Shown: piece after piece, positions 1-11,289 of the stretch
Layout: every line of letters starts with the position of its first letter
Position numbering within the stretch: position 1 is the stretch's first letter
Assembly: GCA_921293015.1 (NCBI GenBank)
Contig: OV121091.1
Span: 40,532,839-40,596,838, forward strand
Direction of reading: 5' to 3'
Length of the DNA stretch: 64,000 nt
Source of the DNA: Phorcus lineatus
Lineage: Eukaryota > Mollusca > Gastropoda > Trochida > Trochidae
Made by a program: the position numbers and the translations under genes
The notes under the pieces: generated by a model
What the model was told of the DNA's origin: nothing
The model's input: only the letters and a program-made list of their open reading frames with translations
The model's database searches: none

Positions 1-221
1 ATCTTCAATATGAGAAACAAATATTTAAAACTTTGAACTTGTTTACAGGTAAGTTAGTTGAACACCTGAATTTAATAAACTTACCACTTGAGCACGAGCA
101 AAACACGGTGATCAACTTAGTTACCGACCTTAAGAGAACAATAGAGTTGGTAAATACACGTAACGTAGTAGACCATGTTATATTTCATTTTAATGACACA
201 TTAAAAAGAATTGGTGCTTAA
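1..221 (+). CDS. 3' end of an unidentified ORF, open at the left window edge
   Basis: Reading from base 3, the frame is open through the left edge to a TAA at 219-221, giving about 72 residues with a balanced composition rich in Leu, Val, Asn and Thr. I do not recognise the family. The segment could be one continuous coding stretch. Alternatively it could be a terminal exon starting at base 49, because a good acceptor (pyrimidine-rich, ending TTTACAG) ends at base 48. It lies about 450 bases upstream of a decayed PIF/Harbinger transposase on the same strand, so it could be a second ORF of that element or an unrelated host gene. No signal peptide or membrane segment is visible. That it codes at all is an inference from the open frame and composition. 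Confidence 0.35.
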   Translation, partial: LQYEKQIFKTLNLFTGKLVEHLNLINLPLEHEQNTVINLVTDLKRTIELVNTRNVVDHVIFHFNDTLKRIGA

Positions 222-659
222 AAACCATTTTTGAAAAGAACCAAAACTAAAATCATGTAATGTCCATATGATAAGTTCATTTGATCTCTAATGCTTTATT
301 TTTACATTTATCAAGTTCATATCCAAGTTGAATCAATACTTGAAACGTTTTCCTCGGAAGACAGTCGAATTTAATCAGACCGATGAATAACCATGTTCAT
401 AGATATGTGTATCTCAAAAGTGAAGAGCCCTCTAAATTCAAGACATGTAATAATGTCTCGTTTACATGACACTTATTTGCCACTGGGGGTAAAACACCCG
501 GGCAAAGGACAACTAAATTTGCTTTTACATGGAAAAAATGGGAGCATTTATCATTATGGGAGTCTACCTGACCAAATACAAGTCCATACTTCAAGTTGAA
601 CTAAATGAGGGTTTGACGTCCACATTATACAGGAAGCATAGTGTTTTGGGAGAAAATCG

Positions 660-1330
660 AGAAACAGGTGGCTAGTTAAGGCACGTGCAGTTGATGATGC
701 TAGATTAAGAGAAATCTATCAGATGTTCGAAAGTTCGAAAGAATTTTCAAACATTAGTTTTGGAGTGAGAGTTGCAGCATCTTCTCATGCTACAGAAGGA
801 TATCGCACATATAGCATCATAGTCAGGCGTATTATTCGTGAGGGGTGAAATGTAATACAGACGCATATATTCCCCACCGTTGTCACATACTATGAAGGCG
901 ATATCAGGATAGAACATTAAATGGAACTATATGGAAGTGTTGCAGATGCAACATACATTCCAAATTTTGCCTTAAAGCAATTCCACTCTGACTATATGAA
1001 CAGGAAAGGGTTTTACTTCATTATCATACATGCTGGTTAGATGGTAAGTTCATTTACACGGATGTTTGCATAGACTTGTAAGGTCGAGTTTATCAAGAAG
1101 AGGTGTTTTCAAACTTTGAGTACTTTGTGTAATGTTGGTTAGGTATTATCATAGAGTAAGTCTTCTGACCTTTAAATGTGTAATGGTTCAGGAAAGCAAC
1201 AGAGGAACTCTTGACAAAGGAACCATCCATGTTTAATTATAGGTTCATAGCAATAATTCCATGATATATCGCCTCGCCTAATAAAAAAAACAGGAATCGG
1301 ATATATTGTCTCGGCACTGAGGCCACGAAA
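660..1330 (+). pseudogene. Decayed PIF/Harbinger transposase
   Basis: Several frames in order match the DDE nuclease of PIF/Harbinger transposases. At 921-1037 the frame encodes LYGSVADATYIP, then DYMNRKGFYF, matching the family block around the first catalytic Asp followed by Y-x-NRKGF. At 1040-1123, one frame on, comes DGKFIYTDVCIDL, a stop, then GRVYQEEVFSN, matching the DGKF...PGR-HD-RVF-NS block. Near 1140-1215 is a stretch ending in ESNRGTLDKG, and at 1202-1261 comes EELLTKEPSMFNYRF, matching the late FNYRLS block. At least three frame changes and several stops break it, so no functional enzyme is made. Known from the family: the enzyme cuts and pastes elements with 3-base target duplications. 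I could not define terminal repeats or element ends. Confidence 0.78.
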
Positions 1331-3524
1331 CAGGTCTAATGAGTATAGATATTGTGAGGATGGAGAGTAAGTTTCCTCAGATCCAATTACAAACTCAGCT
1401 CTTCAAAAAGAACTCGCTGTGCAATTTCCCATTGAATGACAATGGAGCTTCCTATTGATGACCCTGAAGCAAGATTTGAGTTGAGGAAACTGTAGTCTGC
1501 AACTGACATAATGGATCATTTTATACCATACATTATACCATGACATACCAGTCATTATCTAAAACATTCTTGACATCTTTGTTTTTTCCCTTCTCATTTG
1601 TTTTGTCTCGACAGATGTCTCATCTTTTCTTTGTGGGTTAGCATTCGACTTATCATCTTTGATTTAAACTCCTGTGATCTCATTCCAATCAAATCGTCCA
1701 AAATAAACTGGACATACTTTCTGCTATTATCGAATCAAAAATAAGTCTGTTAAAACTTACTCCGTACATGTAACTCGTTGGTAAAGTTTTGTTAGTAAGT
1801 CTGATTGAGATTCATTAATAGTTGGAATATAGTACAGGTAATAATGGAAAGTATTCCATTAATGGTAAAAATTTATTTCAATATGGCAAACAGTTAATAT
1901 TCTGAAAAATGGTAATCATTTTCTTCTGATCTGCCCCTTGCAATTCTAAAAGATCGTTTTCATAACACCTTTACACCTAGTGGCAAATATATCAATGAAG
2001 GTAAAGAGTGTGCAAATTCTGCCCCCGGGGTAAACGCACATATAAAAGTGACCATCACTAAAAACAATTGCACTAATAACAGCTAGCGCTCTTGCTCCAA
2101 CAATAAAATATAAATGAAATTGTCGTAAGTGCAACAATTAAGTTTATTTCCACGAATACAATGAATTAATTATCATTACCCATATTCAAAAAAGAAGCTT
2201 GAACGTAGCTACATTTCCCAAAATGGAGTGTCTCTTATTTTAAAAATCTTTTTAATCTGTAAAATTAGTTTTTACAAAGGCGATTGCTTAAACGCTGCTA
2301 ATGACCTATTAATGTGAATATTTAGAAGAAATCCATATTATATCCCATGTCAACATTTGTCCTCTTTAAAAATAACTGATATATTATAGATATATTAATG
2401 TGCCGATACAAACATAGAACAACATACATTTTAATTGCGTTTTTGACAATGGCTCAAGAAAGGTCAACAAATTACAACTACAACCTGTTCATACGATAGT
2501 TAACGATATAATATTCAAATAATGTTATACAACACAAAGAAGCCCAGGAATAATTTTTGATTAAAATCAAGTTGAAGTTATTTCAATCTTAAGCTTTACA
2601 AAAAAACTTCTATAAACTCTCCTTCTTGAGGGCAAACCATACTAACTCAATATCACCAAGGAAGCTTTGTGCAAATTTGTTTGAACAATGTTACATGGAG
2701 TTACGGCTATGACACTTTTCACATTGTAAAACACTATGTTGTAACAATACTTCTAAACTACGATTCTCTAATGAAACATAAAAACACTGATTGTAGCACA
2801 CATCAACTTCTGGAATAACCATGAAAGAAGTCACCTTATTAAGATAGCTTTAAAACATTTCTATAACATCTTTGGTATGAAAGAAAGACACCAAACCCGT
2901 TAAACAACATAGGGAATTCCTTTTAAAATGTAGGAGGTGTATTTCAATGAGCATTACATATATAAGAATGTAATCTAAGATTATGATATGAACATATTGA
3001 ACATTTAAAACAAACTATAGGAACTCAATAGTAATCATTTGCCATCAGCTTAAGTTTGGCAACAGCAACAGTGTACAACAACAACGAGGTTGAGAATTAT
3101 CACTTGAATTTGCAAAGTCAAACTAATGAAATCTTGTGAAAGAATTGTCATAATGCTTTTGTTGAAATTGTCAAGACACTACCTATAGCATCATCCTCAT
3201 CTGAGAATGAGTTTCAAATAAAGACGTGTCAATGAAATTCTTTTCCTGAATCTTAACTCTCTGGACAAGATCCTCCATCAAGATTTAACTGCGAAATGTG
3301 AGAGAGGGGGAATCTACATCAGGAGCAAAGAAAGATAATTATATTGTCAACAAACCATCACACTTTGAGACCAAGAGAGTTAATAGTCTGAGTTCTGACG
3401 ATAGTTTAATTTTTCCAATTCCTCTTAGACACTTAGAAATGATTAGATCCGACAGAGTGAAGTTTATCCTGATAAGAATTTACTATTCTGAATAAGTTAC
3501 AAGTTCTTCATCGGGTGTTGAGGA
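1331..3524. other. Gene-free AT-rich stretch downstream of the TRIM gene
   Basis: I see no credible coding region here on either strand; open frames are short and of skewed composition. The left part may include the rest of the Harbinger remnant. The right part presumably holds the 3' UTR of the minus-strand TRIM gene. Confidence 0.6.
3405..3410 (-). terminator. Candidate ATTAAA polyadenylation signal for the TRIM gene
   Basis: On the minus strand ATTAAA lies about 115 bases downstream of the TRIM stop codon (TAA at 3527-3525). It is the common variant of AATAAA. A GT-containing stretch follows further downstream. A canonical AATAAA is not seen until about 2148, which would imply a much longer 3' UTR. 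Confidence 0.25.
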
Positions 3525-4121
3525 TTATATTGATAACACCTTGGAGATCAGGGCTTCTTTTTCTCTGTCTATCTTAACGTCAACTCCACTGACCAGCTTC
3601 ATACGCCTTGTTGCATTAACAATGTTGAACATAGGCCACACTCTTGTGCTGTCTTCAGGTATTGTTCCACTCCCTAGAACTTCCATCTTCTTGCAGTCTA
3701 GGAATGTCACTTTCCGGGAAATTGAATCCCAAAGTACTCCAAGATTGAAATGTAAGGAGTTGACAAAATCAATTTTATCAACGATCATCTCATATTCCTC
3801 ACAAACATAAATATGAACTTCTTTTTTTCTTATCAAAAGCCCGGTAAAAAGGCTACACGACCTCTCTCTATAGCCTCTGTAAAAGTGGGTATCCATCACA
3901 CTCTCATCACAAACAGCAACTTCAAAGATGAGTATATTATCCTCTCCCTTTGCCCCTTTCAATGAAGCTACATCAAGCTCCACCTCGACCTCCCAGTAAG
4001 ATGCGGCTCGTGGGTAGATAAAGAGAGAGTGGAGGTGGAGAGGAGTGCTGGCACTGGTACCACGATAGTTCTGTAGCATGTTGTAACCCTTCTTCCTGTG
4101 GTAGGATGGGGTCCTATTGGG
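3525..4121 (-). CDS. TRIM gene, terminal coding exon with SPRY-like domain
   Basis: This exon encodes about 198 residues up to a TAA at 3527-3525. The acceptor is a pyrimidine run ending CTCCTTTAG at 4122; immediately upstream in the same frame is that TAG, so the exon should start at 4121. It begins in phase 0, matching the end of the 65-base exon at 8085. The protein shows a beta-strand pattern like B30.2/SPRY domains: YWEVEVELD early (the W-E-V of SPRY strand 2-3), FEVAVCD, then NLGVLWDS, KVTFLDC and RVWPMFNIVN, corresponding to the late SPRY core. In TRIM proteins this domain selects the substrate or ligand. It is divergent and only weakly SPRY-like, so the domain call is moderate. It lies 3.96 kb downstream of the preceding exon, with repeats in the intron. 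Confidence 0.68.
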   Translation of the reverse strand, partial: PNRTPSYHRKKGYNMLQNYRGTSASTPLHLHSLFIYPRAASYWEVEVELDVASLKGAKGEDNILIFEVAVCDESVMDTHFYRGYRERSCSLFTGLLIRKKEVHIYVCEEYEMIVDKIDFVNSLHFNLGVLWDSISRKVTFLDCKKMEVLGSGTIPEDSTRVWPMFNIVNATRRMKLVSGVDVKIDREKEALISKVLSI

Positions 4122-4421
4122 CTAAAGGAGACACCCATTTCTCACTTCAAAATCATTGTTTGTTCTTTCAGAATCCATTGTCATGGCTTCTACTGGAAAA
4201 ATTAAGGCACATTTTCTTTTTAAAAAATCTAATAAAACAAACAGAGTAATATATATCCCTTGCCAGTGGGTCATTTGTGAAAAATGCCATATGCCATCAT
4301 GATTATGCCATATTTAGTATTTGGTATTGAATATAATTGACACGAGTTGTTTCACATTATGACTTCCATTGCTTTTCAAATGAAGTGCCCTAAACAACAT
4401 AAACGAATTCGAATACAAATA

Positions 4422-4605
4422 GTTTTGCCTTTCCCTGTTCTACCTGCTCCACAGCCATAATGAAAAGGGACATTTTTTCTAAATAAACCACAAAAGACAA
4501 TTAAACTAGAAGCATATGATGTCATAATTTCAATTTGGATCATAATTTTGATAGCGATTTCAGAACTTGTGCTTTTGAGCTTTGTCACTGAATGTGAAAA
4601 TGATG
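4422..4605 (+). repeat. Dispersed repeat, copy A (partner at 63779-64000)
   Basis: This segment in the TRIM intron aligns colinearly with the right end of the window. Both begin with TTTGCCT/TTTCGCCT, continue with a block ending CTCCACAGCCA, then AAATGGGCA-like and ACCACAA-like blocks, and end with TCAGAACTTGTG followed by a TTGA-CTTTG block. Identity is roughly two thirds by eye with indels. The GACCTTGA-type end is common in mollusc repeats. No coding capacity. Confidence 0.6.
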
Positions 4606-5810
4606 AAGGAATTTCAAAGGAGAGTAATCAATAATGGTTAAAATAAGTTCCCAAAAAGCTATTTCTGATATGGAGTAGCTTGGAAAAGGCTTTCCATGTT
4701 ACGTTTCAATAAAACCGCCAAACAATAAATCCCAAGAAGTTGAAAATCCCAAAAGGTCTTTTCTACACTTGCTGACTGATCAATATTATAAAGGGCCACA
4801 ATTTTAAAGATAAACACATAATTTTTTTACAATTTCCTCAAACCCAATTAAGTCGCAAAATATAACTTAATAGTAAAGGTCTCCCTTAATTTGTATACAG
4901 GTCGCGTTTATTATTTTTACACACAAAGTATTGTGGTCATAGCTCAAATGCTGTAAAAGAAGATCATCTCATTGAAATCAACCCGAAACTAATCGCTCGT
5001 ACTTCGCTACGTTTCTTGATCTGGCCACGGCTTCAAAAGACCCGCGTCAGACGGCCTTGACCGCCAGACTGTGCCAGCCATTAAGAATAGAGGCTGGAAA
5101 GACTTCGATAACTTTTGAATTGACATTAAATAAAATCACATCTAATCTTTGTATATCGGGATTCGAGCTTTTCCTAAATGGACCCGGGGAAAACCGAGCT
5201 GGGATGAACGCAAAATGATCGTGGGTGTGTTCACTATCATGAATAATACGCTCATGTTTGGTCGGAAATTTAGCTATGTCTGCGACCCGAGGAAGATATA
5301 TAGTGATTAGGATGTATTATCGTGACAATATATGCGTTTGATTGGGCATTTTCTTCGTCCAAAAGACGTTTTCAAAAATTGTACAGTTTTAGTGAAGGAA
5401 TTTACCAAAACAAAACTACGACACATTATTGATCAAAATTAGGTCGACAATCATTTTGTCACAGGGTTTCGAGGAACATTTTAATCTACTGATTGATATC
5501 CTGTGTAAAAATGTGTTTATAGAATGAATTTGTATTAGAAACACTAACATTCTCTTTGGCTCTTCGAGTGTCATTTAGGCCAAATCTTACGATTATTTAG
5601 CTTTGCAACGGAAACAAAACTTCAAGTTACTTTTCCATGAAAGCTATAGCTTCTATAGCTCTTCAGACTTTCAATAATTTGTTTTAAATCCATTTATTAA
5701 AATCATTGCAATAGGACTTTGTACTTTATACTCAGTTTGCTGGACGTTTGGAAGAAAAGTTTTTTTGGTTCGGTCATCAAATCTATGAAGTTTAATCCCA
5801 ATCAGTAATG
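4606..5810. other. TRIM intron sequence without recognisable coding
   Basis: AT-rich intron. The interval near 4980-5120 is richer in GC, but I see no open frame or known motif in it. Confidence 0.5.
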
Positions 5811-6800
5811 TACAACTCCTTGTAGGCCCTTTGCTTCTGGGGGAGACAATGAGAATAGGTTTTAAAGGGGTGACCCTTTGTAGCCCTCATTAGAGGTCGC
5901 TATAAATAATATTCCCAATTATCTAAGGAATCTGTACACAGGGTTTCAGACTTTAAGTTTAATAAGCTTATCAGTCCTTTCTGGCCTGATCAGCTTTAAA
6001 TTGACATCAATGAAGATATACCTTGCTATTTTCTTTGGGAGGGGGGTAAATACAATAACACTTCAATAAATTTGTTAACTAAACATTTTATTGTGTCATG
6101 CTTAAAGAGATGTTTTCAGCACTGTGTATAAAAAAACTTGACTTACATTTGATAACTTGCATGGAACCAGTCTGAGATTTGACAATTCGAAAACAAGATT
6201 TTTCCAGAATACCTGAAATTAACAAGAAGTTCATGTTCAAAACCAACACATTGTAACATTGACAAGCCCAATAACATAATAAAAAAGAATTGAGCTAATG
6301 GCCCTGTAGTTCATCAGGCTTTCCATAATTTTTATATTCTGCACACATAATTTTAGATTTTCATGCCTTTCGCTTCTGGAGAAGGAGATGAAAATAGATT
6401 TTAGGGTATTGCCCCTGTAGCCCTTTTGAGGTTTCACAGCGTCAATCAAATCAATAGTCAGCTTTCTAGACCTTTATTGTTTGGAGAAGATGGGGGAAAA
6501 AGCATTTAGGGATTGGTCCACACGGCCAATAAAAGAGGTCACAGGGTAATCAAATCTATAACTTAGAATTTCCATTAAATGAAGAGTCTCTACACAAAGT
6601 TTCAGCTTACTATGCCTCTTGATTTTGCAGAAGATTATGAAAATTGGATTTTGGCCATGGTCACCAAATCTAAAAATTAGAATCTCTCTCAGCTAAGTTG
6701 ATCTGGAAACAAATATTCAGTATTTAGGCCTTTTACTTCTGGAGAGATAGTGAAAATGGGATTTTTCAGGGAGTTACCGCTATTGCCTTCATTAGGTATC
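5811..6800 (+). repeat. Degenerate repeat family, several units in the TRIM intron
   Basis: A unit of about 170-200 bases recurs with heavy divergence. Marker blocks in order are GCCTTT-GCTTCTGG-GA, GA-GATGAAAATAG-TTTTA, a CCC-TGTAGCCCT-ATT block, GGTCACCAAATCTATAA, TTAGAAT, and CACAAAGTTTCAG. Occurrences start near 5830, 6360, 6600 and 6735. The same blocks reappear outside the intron at 9560-10140. No long open frame. This looks like an old local tandem expansion of a mobile or satellite unit. Confidence 0.65.
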
Positions 6801-6849
6801 AAAGGTTAAGTTTGATAAGGGAGTTGATTACACAAGAAACATACTGTCG

Positions 6850-7175
6850 GTCTGTAATTGCAAAGTTTAAAACTCTATATAAACTGCCATAACTCCAAAA
6901 ATAATCATCACATCATACCGAACAGTGTACATGCATATCATTGAAATATATCCTTAAAGCTTAAAGTTTCAGAAAGATTGATAAAAACTGTGGAAGAAGT
7001 TGACTTTGCAAGGCGGGTAACCTTTTCTGATGGACGGATGCTGCTTACTATAGACCCCACTTGGGGGATAATAACTTTAAAACCTACAGTCGTTCCCTAT
7101 CTTCTTGAGCACAGTCTCCTGTTGCGAGATGGTTTGACGCAATGCCAAGAGGCGGTTCCGATTTAAAGTAGACTG
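6850..7175 (+). repeat. Mollusc-type dispersed repeat with GGACGGATG tail
   Basis: The segment reads CCATAACTCCAAAAATAA, then AAAGTTTCAGAAAGATTGA, AAAACTGTGGAAGAAGTTGA, CAAGGCGGGTAACC, then GATGGACGGATGCTGCT and CCCCACTTGGGG. I recognise this order as a common dispersed repeat layout in bivalve genomes, from general knowledge; this copy is degraded. A 62-codon plus-strand frame crosses it, but I regard that as incidental. Confidence 0.5.
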
Positions 7176-8084
7176 TTCAGTCAGAGAGTTCACCTCCTGG
7201 AAATAGACAACAGTGTAGCTTTAGTACTGAACATTGATTGATTATGACTTTTTTGGGGTTTTTTAATCAATAAATGTTTACATAGATATATAATATTTTA
7301 TGTTAAAAATGTTATAATTGAATATAAATTATTTGAATTCAATATGTGTTGCAAGTCTAGCTAAGTTCTCATACATGATCCTACCAATTTTCCCTTTTAC
7401 TTTCCCTTGCTTTGAGCGACTTGTTCAAAGCCAGTTAATCCTGCTACATCAGGAAAATTGTATCAGGAAAGCTCCTAAAATACCTATATATCTATAATGT
7501 CTCCATTTTCTTTATATATATATGTAAACAGTCAATCAAATGCCTCCGGAAATGACTCCTATTGCTTTATATATAACCATCCAATGACATGACCTCCACA
7601 CAGCAATTTTGACAGAGCTGAGAGGATGCATGGGTTCAAAAGATCTTTTTTCAGGCTCCTTTATATAATAGTATTGACTGAAAAATACATGCATGATAAA
7701 GCCAGCTCTCTAAAACAAACTGTTGTAACACCATGCATAGTACATAATCTATGAATATGAAGAATGCATTCATATTTGCTTCAAGATAAAGTTATTAGGA
7801 ATTAATTGGCATTTCTACTTCATAGACTCTAGTTTCAATTTCTTTCCCCATGGTTGACAGTTACCCAATAACCTTTTTAGTTCGAAGCTTTGGCTTTTCA
7901 TTCATTCTGATAAAACAAAATCATGTTTTAATAATCAGAATCACCATAGGATAAGAAAGAGCTGTAATATGAACCAAAATACCATATATATTCAAACCCT
8001 GTTTCACTTGACATTATACAGCAGAGCACATCCTTAATTACATGTATTTACTGCTTGTACTCATCTACATGTCGTATTACTAAC
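7176..8084. other. TRIM intron, AT-rich, no clear exon
   Basis: This is the intron just downstream of the 65-base exon. A minus-strand segment at about 7918-7885 is flanked by an acceptor-like TTTTATCAG and a donor-like AAG-GTTATT. In the phase left by the preceding exon it would hit TGA at its third codon, so I did not accept it as a coding exon. Confidence 0.5.
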
Positions 8085-8149
8085 CTTTGAAGATCGTTCC
8101 AATTTGTCTTTATAATCATCTATATCCTTTTTCATTATACTTGTTGTGA
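8085..8149 (-). CDS. TRIM gene, 65-base internal exon (coiled-coil end)
   Basis: The exon is flanked by a strong acceptor (TTTTGTTTTCAG ending at 8150) and a donor (CAAAG-GTTAGT, intron from 8084). It enters in phase 1, matching the single leftover base of the exon ending at 8335, and leaves in phase 0. It encodes 21 full codons plus one split codon, reading TTSIMKKDIDDYKDKLERSSK: charged, heptad-like, helix-forming and without glycine or proline. That suits the C-terminal end of a TRIM coiled coil. Phase matching at both ends with the two larger exons is the main support. Confidence 0.7.
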
Positions 8150-8334
8150 CTGAAAACAAAACGTACATACTTGTACATACAGTTGGATTATTAATCTTAA
8201 TCATAAAATTTGATACCAGATTAAATCAATACTACATAATAAAAAACAGATTTACAAAACATTATCAGAATTAAAATGTTCATACTTTCTTATGAATCAT
8301 TATTAGAAAGTATTTTCTAGCTTGAATAAATTAC

Positions 8335-9406
8335 CACACTTAAACGGCGTAGAACAATCAGGCAACCCTGAGGGATAAAGAGCAGTCACAAAGGTCCCGA
8401 ATGTTGAAATGGTGTTCTTCACTTCCTGCATCCCCTGCTTCAAGAAAGAGACTGAAGCCTCGTGTTGGTGAACCTTGGCTATATCCCCCTCAAGGCAGTG
8501 GCGTTTTGCATCTTCCATGGATTTCTTCATCTGAACAAGATGTTCAGCTGGTGTCTACGTGAGACACTTGTTGTTGAAGTCAAGGATGGTCTGACAGCTG
8601 GTGTCCATGGCCTTGAGAAGGGGTCTTCTGCTGTTGTTAGCTGACTGCATGCAGTTCTTCAGACGATCAAGCTCCATCAGAACCATCTTCTCCCGCTGAT
8701 CCATGTGAGTCTTCAACTCAGAGAATGCATGTTCCACAGTATCCCTCAGAGTTGAGAATCTCTCATTTATTGTCACTTCGTGTTCGTTGACACCAACAAT
8801 TGCATCTTGGACCTCTTCTTTCTTCTCCGACACTGACTTGATTGTTTCTCTCACGGCAACATCCTCATGATTTCTTATCTCCCCAGCTGTTGTTGTCTTG
8901 TGGCTCTCATGTTCACTGACAAAACATTGACTGCAAATGAAACAGTCACACTTCTTATCATAGAGGTTTTTAGGCAAACCATGATCAGGGCAAGTCAGTT
9001 GAATGTCCTTCAGCACACCAGCAACCTCTGTAAGCTTGTGGAGAGTATGTCTGCGAGTTATCTTTACCTCTGAGTGTGATGTCTGGCAGTGCTCACAGAG
9101 ATAGTCAGAACACTCTTGACACCAACAAACCGCCAGATGACCGTCTTCCTTGTTGGTACAAGTGATTTCACTTGGTCGGTTCTCTGATGTTAGATGGAGT
9201 ACATCAGCTAGGACCACATGGCTGACTGGGTAGTCTTTTCCATCAACATCATATTGTCTCTCACATACCCTACATGTCACAGTTTGTACCCCCGGGGACT
9301 TCATACACAAGCTGCACACTGAGTGGAGGCAGGGGAGAAGATGGGGGGTGGGGCCGACGTACTTGAACGGGTGATCACACACCACACAAGAAGGAAGAGA
9401 TGCCAT
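8335..9406 (-). CDS. TRIM-type RING E3 ligase, first coding exon; in-frame TAG at codon 284
   Basis: From ATG at 9406, residues 7-48 form a C3HC4 RING: C7, C10, C26, H28, C31, C34, C45, C48. Residues about 83-123 form B-box 1 and about 139-169 B-box 2, both with Cys/His pairs. Residues about 185-285 are heptad-rich coiled coil. This RING-B-box-B-box-coiled-coil order defines TRIM proteins, which act as cytoplasmic or nuclear ubiquitin ligases, often in innate immunity. ATG 9406 is preferred over ATG 9436 because of its better start context (A at -3, G at +4) and because MASLPSC places the RING at the usual distance. A TTTCAG directly before it could also be an acceptor for a 5' UTR intron. 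The frame is broken by a TAG at 8557-8555, then stays open for 73 codons to a donor at 8335/8334 (GTGTG-GTAATT). The TAG could be a real loss, an allele, a read error or readthrough. Confidence 0.85.
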
Positions 9407-9559
9407 TCTGAAACTAGCAGACTGATACTTGATCATTGAACTGTCTTTTGCTCATGTTTACAAATACGAACGTCCATCTAGAGTGTTATTTTCAATATAC
9501 AGATACATACCCTGTTATATATATATTTTCTTAATTAATATGATAAGGATTTCTCGACT

Positions 9560-10290
9560 TTGCTTCATATGCTTTTAGGACATGACACCTGTGGCACCTT
9601 AAAGGGGATGACAAGGTCACCAAATCCATAAATTAAAATCCCAACATCTAAAGAATCGCATGACAAAGTTTCAGCCTTTTATGCCTCCTACTTCTAGAGA
9701 AGAAAATTAAAATATAATGACCTAATGGGGCAGACCCATTAAACCTATTATCATCTTCTTCCCCCCAAGAAAAAGGTCTAGAAAGCTGAAACCTTGCGTT
9801 CTGACTCCTTGGCTGAACGGGATTCTAATGTATGACACCGGGTCATACCATAAGCACATCAGGCCTTTGAAGATGAGCTAAACAAAAAAAATTTTCAGAT
9901 AGATATCAGCTTTTCTTGTGTTCTTAAGATCTTTTACTTACAGCTCCTTCCAATCCATCGGAGTATCGTCTAAAGTCCCCCCTTTTTTTTGGCATACATC
10001 AAGGGCTATAGAATCACAAAAATAGACATTATCACAATTGGTAAATCGGTCTTTACACAACTATCAGTTTTCTTTGAACGAGGAAAAAAGGTTTTTAGAT
10101 TGAGGCGAAAGGGGCAGTATAGTCACCAAATATACACTTCATTATCCTACAATGGTGCATGACTGCAAACAAAATCTTAACTTTTGATGTCATTTACATC
10201 TGTAGAGGAGTCTTTACACAAGCTTTCAAGGCGTTTGAGTTCTAGTGCTCTACTTACATTTTTTTCTGGAGAAAAAATATTCTCAGAAAT
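9560..10290 (+). repeat. Degenerate repeat family, units upstream of the TRIM gene
   Basis: The marker blocks of the 5811-6800 family recur here: GGGGATGACAAGGTCACC, AAATCCATAAATTAAAATCCC, CAAAGTTTCAGCC, TTTATGCCTCCTACTTCTAGAGAAG (start near 9670), and weaker traces near 10075-10140. The TRIM gene is therefore flanked and internally filled by the same family. Confidence 0.55.
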
Positions 10291-11289
10291 AGCTCATGTC
10301 ATAAATTTCAAAGCAAATCTCTGATTTAATACAAAAAATTACCCGGCTAGAAAGAGAGACGTTGGTTGCAATCAAATTTAGTTGGGCTATCAGCGAGTTT
10401 GATTCAAATGCAATCACATTTCTATATTTCAGCAAAAACCAGCAGTTCATTTCAACTAGAACTCTAAGATTCATGAATGAAAACAATGACACAGGTATTG
10501 GTGACAACAAGCACACTTTCCCTGAATTAAGTGTTTTTTCACAGGCTTGAATTGTGCAGATATATATATAGTTTTTGCTGCATTTTTTGCTGCTGGAGAA
10601 TCCACTGAAAGCCTGAGTAATGTTGTACTAGAACAGAGGTTAGCATAAGATTTCATGACTAGAGCTAAATCTGTGTGTAGAGAATGCAGAGAAATTCAGA
10701 TTTTCTCTCAGGCTTATTAGGCCTTATGAGACTCACCAGATTAGCACATCTACTATTTAAAATATCTAGATCTGACACATGGATAGAAATATAAACCTTA
10801 GGCCACTAAATCAAACAGCTGTCACATCTTAGAAAACTTTCTTTTTTAAACAACTTTATACTTTTGTTATAATGGTGTAATGATTCATCGATAGCATTGA
10901 TGTTTGCATTGTCTTCGAGTGCTAAACACACTTTAACAATATATCAGGGTCCATTATACAATGTACATTGATGTATCGCCACGAGAGACAATATATCCTG
11001 ATACTCTTAACATAATTTGTTTCTAACAGATAACTATAGTTAATAAATTATATTAAGTATATGATATTTGTTATGATTCATCAACAATTATCAGACAGTC
11101 TCTTGGAATTTGTGATTTTCCTTCCTATATTGTAAATGGTAGTTTCGTAGACAAAAAATAACAATACTTGTTTATGTACTATCTATTCTTCTCTCATAAA
11201 TTTTTGAGAATCGTGATTTTAACGTCTTCTCTAATAAAACTTTAATGGTCTTAGCACTAAGACCACGATACACAACTCTGTTCAGCAAC
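10291..11289. other. Intergenic AT-rich stretch
   Basis: Only short overlapping frames of low complexity are present on both strands. No recognised gene, RNA or element. Confidence 0.5.

Noticed and set aside
7885..7918. Minus-strand 34-base exon candidate in the TRIM intron with acceptor TTTTATCAG and a GTTATT donor
   Set aside because: In the phase left by the 65-base exon it meets TGA at the third codon, whereas direct joining of 8085 to 4121 keeps the frame and phase.
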